Below are positions 23,401 through 32,501 of a stretch of DNA of 39,075 nt, piece by piece. Source of the stretch: Amanita rubescens. Its lineage: Eukaryota; Basidiomycota; Agaricomycetes; Agaricales; Amanitaceae. The position numbers and the translations under genes were made by a program. The stretch lies in contig WION01000497.1 of the NCBI GenBank assembly GCA_015039365.1, positions 1-39,075 on the forward strand, given 5' to 3'. The notes below the pieces were generated by a model, which saw nothing but the letters and a program-made list of their open reading frames with translations, ran no database searches and was not told the DNA's origin. The stretch's first letter is position 1. Each line of letters opens with the position of its first letter.

Positions 23401-24072
23401 ATGTGACATTGCAAATTTTCTAACCTGCATTCTCAGCATCCCATCATTCATGAATGTTTGATATACCATTAAATCCTACTAATGTCAGAAAGTGAGCATG
23501 TTGCCTTATCTTTTTCCTGTCTTCTTTTACACTAAAGTTATTGTAGATTGTAAGATTACATTTCATCTCACCCACTCTCACTGCCAAGTGATGTGACCAT
23601 TCCTCTCATTTAAATCACTTTCCTTGATTTCCAGGTGAGTGATTCTGGTTTATGAGGTACTATGTACTACTGAGATGTTTTACTCTATCTCATGATTAGC
23701 ATGAGCTTTTCTCCATCTTTGGATACAAGCAACAACAGAATTTTGCTTTCAAGGTCTTTCTGTTGTTTTTTTTGTGTAGTACACAACTGATCCTATTTCA
23801 ACAAGCCTACTGATTTCCAAATCTTAGTTTGTAAATTACTCCTTTCACTTTTACTGGATTTATGCTTAAACTTTCAAGCAATTATTATCATTGCAAAGAT
23901 ATCATTTTGGATCAATAAACCACTTCTGCCATCAATCATGGAGGCCTTGGATCAATACAAGCAAAAAGGCTATGTTCAGAAGCTGAAGACTGACATTACT
24001 CCTAACTTTATGGGCTCTGGTGTTCAAGATTTTGTCACATTACTCTATAGTCAAGTGACTCACATTGAGTAG
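17429..24072 (+). CDS. P-loop GTPase with a chain of about 73 single-codon exons
   Basis: Member of an Agaricomycete TRAFAC-like GTPase family. The P-loop exon reads FRILVIGRANAGKTTILEKV (GxxxxGKT at 17584-17607). G3 is DSRG (17894-17905), then HAIWYCIPMDSPRPVLPAE, then G4 TKFD in VVVFTKFDG (18275-18286). The exon ending NNLDLCVKSAL does not stop at the TGA at 18633: that TGA is part of a GTGAGG donor. A 50-nt intron joins it in frame to RHALDHKQHWTWNDIIVIVF ending FPHFW (18682-18760). Then come VDRE (18814-18825), E (18874-18876) and VANKQLSETQ (18929-18958). From 19010 onward 71 successive mini-exons follow, then HELFSIFGYKQQQNFAFK (23700-23753), a single TTT (23828-23830), and the last exon, ISFWINKPLLPSIMEALDQY through TLLYSQVTHIE, stop TAG at 24070-24072. 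Every join from 18682 on is phase 0. The N-terminal exon is uncertain (ATG 17429, donor near 17445). Codons are strongly A/T-ending, unlike neighbouring genes. Confidence 0.75.
18874..23830 (+). repeat. Tandem array of intron plus one-codon mini-exon units
   Basis: Each unit starts with a donor (GTGAGTGAC, GTAAGTGAC or close) and runs through a core like ATTGCACATTTTGTGAAAGG. It ends TTTTCCTATGACCAACAG (branch-like TATGAC, acceptor CAACAG), and exactly three bases follow before the next donor. I count 72 three-base exons and one six-base exon (GTTGCA near 21563). Units are diverged and 46-80 nt long at 18.9-19.9 kb, then nearly uniform at 60-66 nt from 19.9 to 23.4 kb. Triplets by my count: GGA 14, GAA 9, GCA 6, TTT 6, AGA 5, AAA 5, CAA 5, ATT 4, GAT 4, others fewer. 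No TAA, TAG or TGA. Without the exon reading it would pass as a 5 kb minisatellite. Confidence 0.9.
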
Positions 24073-24302
24073 AGCCAAGATATGGTATGCATTAATGTGG
24101 ATCTTATACCTATATATGTTTAACAAAGAACCATTTTTTTCCCAGAAGTGAATATAGCAGTTGAAAGCTAATGTACATATATGGCATATCAACCCTAGAA
24201 GTAGTTTTTGAGATATGAAGACAACAATGTGTAGCTCTTTTCATTGACATTCCATATTTGGAGTCATGTGACTGGCAGTGTCAGAGTTGGGTGATCACCG
24301 TT
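24073..24302. other. Right edge of AT-rich island
   Basis: Downstream of the GTPase stop. AT-rich, no gene seen. The composition changes abruptly at about 24303, where the right duplication copy begins inside a NUDIX exon. Confidence 0.5.
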
Positions 24303-24740
24303 AAATTCCACAGAAAGGAAATCACATTAATCCCTCCGCAATACTATATCCTCTAAGTATCAGATATCCTCCCGAGAGGCATCAATACCCAAAGCCAGCG
24401 TGAGAAGGTGGAGAGGCTATCTCGAGGAGCATTTGGCAAGTTGTCCTTCAATCCAAAGCATTTTCCCCCAGAAGATGGCGATGCGGACCCAAAGCGGATG
24501 CTGCTGGTGTACGAAGGCGACGAGACGCGAGGTGGTCCACCTGGTCGTTTGCATAGGGCATTTGTGAAGCATGACGAACATGGTGTAAGTATTTTTCATG
24601 ATATATCCATTCACCCCGACGAAGCTGACCGTGATGTTAGGTAACTCGTGAAATAGAACTTCATCGGAACTTCAATGACATATTCAAGGACATCGAGTCG
24701 GGACCGGACCCGCATCTACCAAGCTATGAAACACGTATAT
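24303..24740 (+). pseudogene. NUDIX hydrolase 3' fragment
   Basis: Copy of the NUDT19-like gene starting at FHRKEITL, so the NUDIX box and everything before it are absent. A small deletion changes TATACATTATCAG to TAAGTATCAG (about 24353-24362) and puts a stop after YYIL. The rest (RGAFGKLSFNPKHFPPEDGD, RLHRAFVKHDEHG) is nearly unchanged. Non-functional by structure. Confidence 0.9.
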
Positions 24741-25098
24741 TTATATGTTGTTCACTCGTACTGTATCAATGATTATTAGGAACTGCATGCTGTTACTGAT
24801 AACGGCTCGAACCTGATGATGTTGTATTATCAAGACTATGGAAAAGAATAGAGGTTGGAACTTGGGAGAATGATGGCATTTGTATCACAACGGCGCTTTT
24901 GACCACGAGAAACTCATTAATCAGTATATGTGCGGTCGTTGGCAGTTGTTCCAACCCAACGGCAGGGTACGTCAAGGAACGGTTGCCCCGCTCGACGTCT
25001 CAACATTTGTGGCGTTTTATGGCATGATTTCTAAAATATGCCCGGGCTATCGGCGTGCGTAGCTGTATATTAGCGTTTTGCGCACGAGAAAAGAAAAA

Positions 25099-25137
25099 GA
25101 TCCTATTGCTATATAGCGACAACTTAGATATAGGATC
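25099..25137. other. Short inverted repeat downstream of 5S
   Basis: GATCCTAT and ATAGGATC are perfect 8-bp inverted arms. In the left copy (about 14999-15038) one base differs (GATCCTGT). Position is just past the 5S T-run. Significance unknown. Confidence 0.35.
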
Positions 25138-25150
25138 GGAGAAAGAAAAA

Positions 25151-25268
25151 AACCACAGCACCCAGGATTCCCGCGTGGTCCCCCACCGTGGTACTAACTA
25201 GGCGGCACTCTGGTTGACTGCGCAGATCGAACGGGATGCGGTGCTTTCAGAATCCTATGGCCGTGGAT
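25151..25268 (-). rRNA. 5S ribosomal RNA, second copy with two substitutions
   Basis: Same sequence as the left 5S gene except two C-to-T changes on the gene strand: AGGATTCTG for AGGACTCTG, and CCCGTTCGATC for CCCGTCCGATC. The first leaves a G-U pair in a stem; the second alters a conserved loop. The T-run terminator is kept. It may be an active variant or a decaying copy. Confidence 0.8.
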
Positions 25269-25269
25269 G

Positions 25270-25649
25270 TTGGTGAGCAATCTAAATTCCCTATGTACCC
25301 GTCTTCTGACATTGCTGGTGGCAACGACAATCGGTGCGCTGCGCTTACCAGAAGTGCGGTACCACGCGCACTTCGGAAAAGATTTTAAATCGAACTCCAA
25401 AATTTATGGTCAAATAAAGTGTAGCATTCGGTCATTTCCATTGCCTCGCGCGATTTCATGTCTAGGCTAATCTAACCTCTCGATCCTCATTGACCCACGC
25501 TGCCAGTATACTATCACGACATCTGTTAACAGTGGACAACCTCATCGAAACCCCCACACCTTTGAATCACACGTCAGGCGAGAAGGAATCAAGCGGTTTA
25601 AGCTATGCGCCAATCGTGAACACTGAGGCTTTTCGCAAAGTAATATTCA
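25270..25649. other. Intergenic, right duplication copy
   Basis: No gene seen. Contains the block (about 25419-25567) that has no counterpart in the left copy. Confidence 0.5.
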
Positions 25650-26138
25650 TTACGCTGGATATGCATGTAAGCAACATATACTAGAAACGCAAACGATACA
25701 CACACCTAACTCATACCACTGAGGGTCTCTGTCTATGGAGAAAAGCTGCTTGAACAAATCCAGTTCCTCCACAGCTATGGGACCTTGGTGAATAAGCCGA
25801 GTATTGTGAGTTGCGAAGCAAGGGACGACTGCCGCTCCCGAATAACTTGACAAAATTACTGGATAACACTCTGCCATCTCAGCAATATTCCGCACGATAG
25901 ATATTTTTGAATCTCGGCTGTAGCGCTTTCCTTTCTCTCCGTGGTAGTCACCCAGGAAAGCGTCATCTATGAAGTAACCGAATCCAGCTTTTCGGTCCTT
26001 CAAGTCGTCTGGCACTGGTAGCACCTCAATAATCGCCGTGCTGGAAGATGAACAGCTGATATCAGCCGGGACTGTAGACATAACGTCCGGGCTAATTAGT
26101 GGCACCTTTTGGGCGTGACAGGTGGAATTTGAGTCCAT
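25650..26138 (-). pseudogene. Unrecognised protein, right copy (5' truncated)
   Basis: Carries the downstream exon of the 15711-16629 gene (AIIEVLPVPDDLKDRKAGFG through DRDPQWYELG) but a different sequence upstream of it, so the first exon is missing. The frame is open, and in the shared exon I see five replacement and one silent difference. It is either a truncated pseudogene or a gene with a new 5' end (MDSNSTCHAQKVPL...). Confidence 0.5.
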
Positions 26139-26416
26139 TCAAGCTCCGAGCGCAGCTCGCTTCCACCATATTGGCCTCTCCCTCTCGCAACCTCGCACTT
26201 GACCTCAAATTGTGACCACACGTTCGCGTGCCCTTTTCGTCTCCCTCTCCTTCGCCCCTTGCGCTCGCTCTTCATAAGTTTCTCAATCGTGCTCGTCCAC
26301 AGCATATTGTCTGAGCTGGTGGTCGTTAACCGGGGGAGGGGAAAGCTTGATGTTCTACGTGGAGAATGTCATGACGGGGCCGGTATCAGGGGTCCACGTG
26401 CCAACCGCTCGCTCTC

Positions 26417-29400
26417 ATGGCCGATCATCGACCCTCGTCGAAGACGTTCCTAAAAGCATTTCGAGGATGGGTTAAGACACCCAAATCAGTCACGAGTCCG
26501 GTTTCTGCCTCTAATGCAGTAATTGCAAAGTCGACGACTTCAAGTCAGTGTATTGTATCCGACTCAACAAGAAGATCTCCACCTCCTTTGTATACGAGCG
26601 TTCCAGATCTGTTGGGTCAAGGTGAGATTACAAGACGCCGAACTTTCAATTGACCTCGGATACGTCTCAAAGGGCGTGACGACGGCGAAACAAGCCGTAT
26701 TTCGACTTCTACCCCATGTGGTTCAACATCCATCTCCCCAACACCCGCCATCTCAGGAACAGCCTTTCCCGAGACGCACCCACATGCGCTTTCGGTGTAT
26801 TCTCAAGCGCAAAACTCCTACTCGGCCAAAGATATACTCGCAATCGCTTGGACTGGCATGGAAATGTTGCTCAAGAAGGTCGAGGGATGTCTCGGTGGAA
26901 CCCTGGCAAAGGCGCCTGTTGCCGCTGCTAACGCCATCATCGACATAAAAAATGTACATTGTCAGCCTGTCTACCACACACTCACTCATTCTCTGCCTCA
27001 GGCGGTTAAAGACAACAAGGACACCCTCGAAGAAATCATCATTCAGACTGCTGAAAGACTCCTTGCCGTGAATAAGGCCGTGGACGAAGGTATACCTGAC
27101 TCTGCAAAACCACGAATGATGGCCTTTGCCGGGTAAGCCATTCACATAACAAAATCGTAGACATTACTAAACCAATATGCGCAGGATCCTCCGGGATGAA
27201 ATCCGCAAGCTAGAGCAAATGGCATCGAAAGGAACACTTAGACAGTTATTGGAGAACGAAGCAGACAGGAGCGCCATAGAGGATGCATTCAAACGGATTG
27301 ACGAGGCTAGGAAGACTTTCCAGGTCAACCCTATTGAACTTCCTAACAGATTACCAACTTGCTCACTCGTCGCATCCAGCTCGACATCGCCTGGACCACC
27401 GAGAGAAAGGTGGATGATATACACTCTGAGATCAAAGTAAACATCACAATCTTCTACTAGGACGAGTGCTAATCATCCATTAGCTATCGCAGCTTGACCA
27501 TATGCGCGCTCGGAAGGCGATCTACAACGCTGACTTGGGGGGCGGGGGGACAGTGACCCGCGACCCATGCACCGAAGGAACGCGCGAGCAGATTCTCAAG
27601 GATGTAATCACATGGGCCGAGGCCATCTCGGCGGACTGCCCGCCTGTATTCTGGCTGACCGGTCAAGCTGGCTCTGGCAAGACAACAATCGCATATACCA
27701 TTGCCCAGCACTTCGATGGGCTTGAGAAGAAAGAACATACGGGACGACATACCGTCTTGGGCGGCACCTTTTTTTGTTCCCGCCAATTTGAAGAGACAAG
27801 ACGACAAGTCCATATTATACCCACCCTTGTATACCAGCTCGCTCGAAAGTCGAGATCGTACGCACACGCTTTGCATGAATCAGACAAGTTCGACTCGGCC
27901 GACAAGTTGACCGAGCAGATGGAGAACCTCTTTATTGGCCCATGGGAGAAGTCCAAACCCCAACGTCATACAGAGCTCCCACCTTACCTCATCATCGTTG
28001 ATGCATTGGACGAGATCGAAGCCGTTGGAGGGTCCAAGTTTCTTCAAGACATACTCAGGACAATTAACCGACATCCCCTCCGAGGACTCAAATTTCTTAT
28101 CACAAGCCGACCAGACCCTCATGTCGTCGAACTCTGCAAGTCTTTCTCGTCCAACGCCGTCTGTCGCCTGCAAGACGTGCCGATTGAGCATATAGAATCA
28201 GATATCACCAAATACCTGCACGTCAAGCTTCCGAACTTTGCGGGAAAGCCAGAGTTGGAGACCACGGCACGACTGGCGGACGGTCTGTTTATTTCCGCCG
28301 CAACCATCGTGAGGTATTTGACACCACGTCCACTGATCACGGTAGACGAGCAGTGCAAGCTACTGCGAAAACTGCACGTCCGGCAATCATTTTCAGCAAG
28401 TGGTACACGGAGACCATTACTCATTGACGAGTTATATCAGCAAATCCTGCGTGACGCATTTTCTGGCCTTGACGACGACCTCTTCGACTCTCGTCTGCGC
28501 ATCCTTCATACCTTCCTCTGTACATTTGAACGCACATCGACATCTCTTGCTGCTACCCTCCTCTCTGAATCAGATGAAACTGCGATCACGGTGTTGAATG
28601 AACTTCACGCGGTTCTCTATTGCAAAGATGACCAGGTTCTTTGGTACCACGCATCATTTCCCGACTTCATCTTCAGTCAGACACGATCGACATTCGAGCT
28701 TGATGGTCGTCGGATTTCCATGTCAATCCAGCCCCACCACCACGCTCTCCTCACAAACCATTGCTTCGATTTCATGTTGAAGTTGCTACGTTTCAATATA
28801 GGTGACATACCATCGTCATTCGTTCTCGATTCCTGAGGACCCAGAACTGACGCACCGGGTTGACACTAATATCAATGCCATCCTGAGGTACGCCTCTCGG
28901 CACTGGGCTCATCATTTGGCCCTGACCGATGAAACGGAGGCCGATGACAAGTCGAATCTCTGCGATCGTATCACGGACTTTCTTCGTATCCGGATTCTCT
29001 TCTGGATTGAGGCGATGAACCTACTTGGATCCAGCGGTCAGTGTACCAGAATCCTCCAATCTGCGCGTGGGTGGGTCTTGAAGGTGAGAATACTATCAGT
29101 TTGGATTCACAATTTCCAACGTTTGGTCAATCAGAACGCGAACGCAGAATCCAAGCTTGCTGCCAACATTGCGGAAGCAGCCAATTTCGCCACTTACTTT
29201 GTTGCACATCCACCTGCTTTGTCCACACCGCACCTGTACATCTCAGCATTAGGCGACCTGGTCAACAGGGTCCACTCTCTCTCAACAGTGGAGAGATCAG
29301 TTCCCTCACATCCCTTCTTTCACTCATAGGACGGCTAGTGATGTGTCACTGGCGGTTATACAAACCGAAAGTTCTATTCAATCTGTCGCCGTCTCTGCTG

Positions 29401-31443
29401 ACGGCACGCGCATTGTCTCTGGCTCATACGACAACGGAGTGCAAGTGTGGGATGCCTCAACTGGGGCTGAACTGAGGGGGCTCAGGGACTCCCACCCCGC
29501 TTTTATCCGTTCCGTTGCCTTTTCTGCTGATGGCATGTACATCGTCTCTAGCTCAACCCACTCCTTGGAGGTGTGGGATGCCTCGACTGGGGCTAAGCTG
29601 AAGGCGCTCTATGGCCACACTGAATCCATCTATTCCGCCACCTTCTCTGCTGATGGCACACGCGTCATCTCCGGCTCAGAAGACCGGTCTGTGCGGGTGT
29701 GGGATGCCTTGACTGGGGCTGAGCTGAAGGTTCTCAATGGCCACACCGGGACCGTCTATTCTGTCGCCTCCTCCGCTGATGGCAAACTCATCGTCTCTGG
29801 CTCAGACGACAAGTCTGTGCGGGTGTGGGATGCCTCGACTGGGGCAGAACTGAAGTTACTCAATGGCCACACCGGGCCCATCTATTCCGTTGCCTTCTCT
29901 GCTGACAGTAAACACATTGCCTCTGGCTCACGTGGTGCCTCTGTGCGGGTGTGGGATGCCTTGACTGGAGCTGAGCTGAAGGTGCTCGAGGGCCACAATG
30001 GTGATGTTAATTCCGTCGCCTTCTCCGCTGATGGCACACGCATCATCTCTGGCTCAAGTGACCATTCTGTGCGGGTGTGGGATGCCCTGACTGGGGCTAA
30101 GCTAAAGGTGCTCAAGGGCCACACCAGGGTCGTCTATTCGGTTGCCTTCTCTGCTGATGGTACACGTATCTTCTCTGGCTCCGAAGACAGGTCCATGCGG
30201 GTGTGGGATGCATCGACTGGGGCTAAGCTGACGGTGCTCAATGGCCACGCCAGTATTGTCTATTCCGTCGCCTTCTCCGTTGATGGTAAATGTGTTGTCT
30301 CCGGCTCACACGACGACTCTGTGCGGGTGTGGGATGCCTTGACCGGAGCTGAGCTGAAGGTTCTCAATGGCCACAGCTGGACCGTCTATTCCTGTCGCCT
30401 ACTCCGCTGATGGCAAACTCATCGTCTCTGGCTCAAGAGACCGGTCTGTGCGGGTGTGGGATGCCTTGACTGGAGCTGAGCTGAAGGTGCTCAAGGGCCA
30501 CACTGAGACCGTCTATTCCGTCGCCTTCTCTGCTGATGGCACACATATCGTCTCTGGCTCAGGTGACAAGTCTGTGCGGGTGTGGGATGCCTCGACTGGG
30601 GCCGAACTGAAGTTGCTCAATGGCCACACCGGGGCCATCTATTCCGTTGCCTTCTCTGCTGATGGCACGCGCATTGCCTCTGGCTCAGGTGACCGGTCTT
30701 TGAAGGTGTGGGATGCCTTGACTGGGGCTGAGCTGAAGGTGCTCAATGGCCACACCGATGATGTCAATTCTATTGCCTTCTCCACTGATGGCACACGCAT
30801 CATCTCTGGCTCAGACGACAAGTCTGTGCGGATGTGGGATGCTGCGACTGGGGCCAAACTGAAGTTGCTCAATGCTTATGCGACTGTCTCCTCCGTCGCC
30901 TTCTCTGCTGATGGCATGTACATTGCCTCTGCATCCACGGGTCGGTCTGTGCAGGTGTGGGATGCCTCAACTGGGGCTAAGCTGAAGGTACTCGATCATG
31001 GCCACACCGATACAAACCCCTTCGCTCCTAACGGCGCCTCGGGTACCATCACTTCCGTCACCTTCTCTGCTGATGGTACACGCATCGTCTCCGGAGCATA
31101 CGACGGGTCTGTGTGGGTGTGGGATGCCTCAACTGAGGTGCCAAACCTTCACACAGATTCAGCCAATTCCATTACCTCCCCCGGGACTGACGGCACCTGC
31201 ATTACCTTAGAGCCGGAGGAATCTGCACAGTCGTACATTGTAGGCCGCACTTACCCTGCCTGGACTAGTGATACCAAAACAGGCTGGACCCATTCAGTTC
31301 ATGGTGGTTATCGACTCATGTGGGTTCCAGAGCAGGCTTATCCATACAGCATCATCATAATTTCCCGGAAAGCATCTGCCTATATCAACTTTCAAGGTTG
31401 CAAGATTGGTCGTGATTGGGCTGGTTGTTACATACCTAGCTAA
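26417..31443 (+). pseudogene. NACHT-WD40 (fungal NLR-like) gene with several frame breaks
   Basis: STAND NTPase with the order N-terminal helical domain, NACHT, helical linker, WD40. The start MADHRPSSKTFLKAFRGWVK is followed by 50-60 nt introns through AKDILAIAWTGMEMLLKKVE, TLEEIIIQTAERLLAVN and ITNLLTRRIQLDIAWTTERK. Walker A is GQAGSGKTT (27661-27687); Walker B is LIIVDALDE (near 27990-28013). Breaks: one extra T at 28834 gives TGA after IPSSFVLDS where the conserved text continues EDPELTHRV; one extra G near 29252 before ATWSTGSTLSQQW; one extra T at 30393 inside a WD repeat. At about 27324 either a 26-nt intron or a one-base deletion is needed. The C-terminus (GYRLMWVPEQAYPYSIIIIS ... GCKIGRDWAGCY) is typical, with TAA at 31441-31443. 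Family members are linked to heterokaryon incompatibility and innate recognition. Confidence 0.8.
29380..31140 (+). repeat. WD40 repeat block, about 14 near-identical units
   Basis: Period about 126 bp (42 residues), pattern VRVWDA(S/L)TGAELKVLNG then HTxxVYSVAFSADGTxI(V/I)SGS. I count eight units before the break at 30393 and six after. Units share long identical nucleotide stretches, pointing to recent internal duplication or conversion, as known for fungal NLR-type WD40 genes. Variation concentrates at a few positions (DRS/DKS/HDDS, HTGTV/HTGPI/HNGDV). Confidence 0.9.
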
Positions 31444-32501
31444 GCATAAGCGTCGTAGTTTGTAAACGTCCTGTATTTCAGACCACCGCGTCGCTCGGAC
31501 GCATCCCACTAAATCCCAATGTAATATACTACTTATATATATGAATATTACCATTGTGCTTCCAATACATATTAATCGGACTAAGCATTGTAGTGCATAT
31601 GAGCAAGTGATTATGGACAAATCTCATAATGCACCTCATTTATGACCTGCCCATCTCTTTCTTTCATTTTCTGCTTCTCCATAGCCTTCCCTTCCGACCG
31701 TTGTCCTTCCAACGTCCCGAACAGATGCTTCACTTATTCCCATTGTAACCACAATCCCCGTCCGTTTGCTTTCAAAAAGACGTATGGGTAAGGTGGTTTT
31801 CAGAGGCATCGCCTGCCTGGAAAATGTCTGAAATTGGCACAAGATCCGACCCACTACCTGCCCAAGACGAGCGGCCTCCCTGATCATGTTTCATCAGAAC
31901 AAGATTTACGCGATATCAGGGAGGCTACACACCTACCATGCGCGTCACAGCAGAAGTTGCCCATCGTAGCCCATCTGGCGGCACGGCATCCGGTATGCAA
32001 GCATGGCCATTGTTGGGGTAACATTGAGTCAGTTCAACTGCCTGAAGCAACCTCGTTTCACCACTCGGATGTTTAAAGCCATTCTCAACATATTTCGGCT
32101 TCTTCCCGCAGATCTGAGGTTTTCTTTGAACCACTGTAGAAGATGACGACAGCAAGCTTACCTCACAAAGGTCAGGCGCCAGCGCCGGGAACATGGTAGC
32201 TTTGGGATTGGGGCTCGATGGATTTCACCAGTGAAGACATAACAAAAGGTTCCTCGATCGAAACTTGCGCACGCTGGGACTAGTAGATATCCTTGGACGG
32301 GTCACGCCGTGTAAACCATGATGTAGAATTCGAAGTTGCTGTGCCGCAGCATGCAAATTTACACAAAACATTGTCCACCGTAGATCGATCAACTTGAATA
32401 TCAATCTTAACCCATCCGCCGCAACCCAATTTCACATACCACGAAAGAATATACCCGCTTCGCGGTCGAATACCACGTCAAATCACAAAGCAAATAGCGC
32501 A
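31444..32501. other. Intergenic, possible protease-start relic
   Basis: No supported gene. At 32183-32215 the minus strand resembles the P4 start region (GGGAACATGGT followed by CTTTGGGATTGGGGCTC), which would read MFPALAP, but no protease sequence follows. Confidence 0.3.

Larger units (their letters stand above)
24303..26048. repeat. Segmental duplication, right copy
   Basis: Direct copy of 14212-16165 at an offset of about 10.1 kb. It begins mid-exon in the NUDIX gene and ends inside the unrecognised gene. Small differences throughout, including a deletion in the NUDIX exon and a replaced block at about 25419-25567. Confidence 0.9.

Noticed and set aside
19897..23414. Minus-strand open frames with repeated CHSLPVGHRKRC-like peptides
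   Set aside because: They are translations of the antisense of the intron array; frames are set by unit length and break wherever a unit changes length.
18874..23550. CRISPR-like array
   Set aside because: The conserved part is about 60 nt and the variable part only 3 nt, bounded by splice signals, in a eukaryotic gene.
14212..26048. Long terminal repeats of a retroelement
   Set aside because: The direct repeats contain a host gene end and a 5S gene, and no gag, pol or transposase sequence lies between them.
26523..26948. 141-codon plus-strand frame at the NACHT gene 5' end
   Set aside because: Retains the first intron; the spliced reading in another frame continues into conserved NACHT-family sequence.
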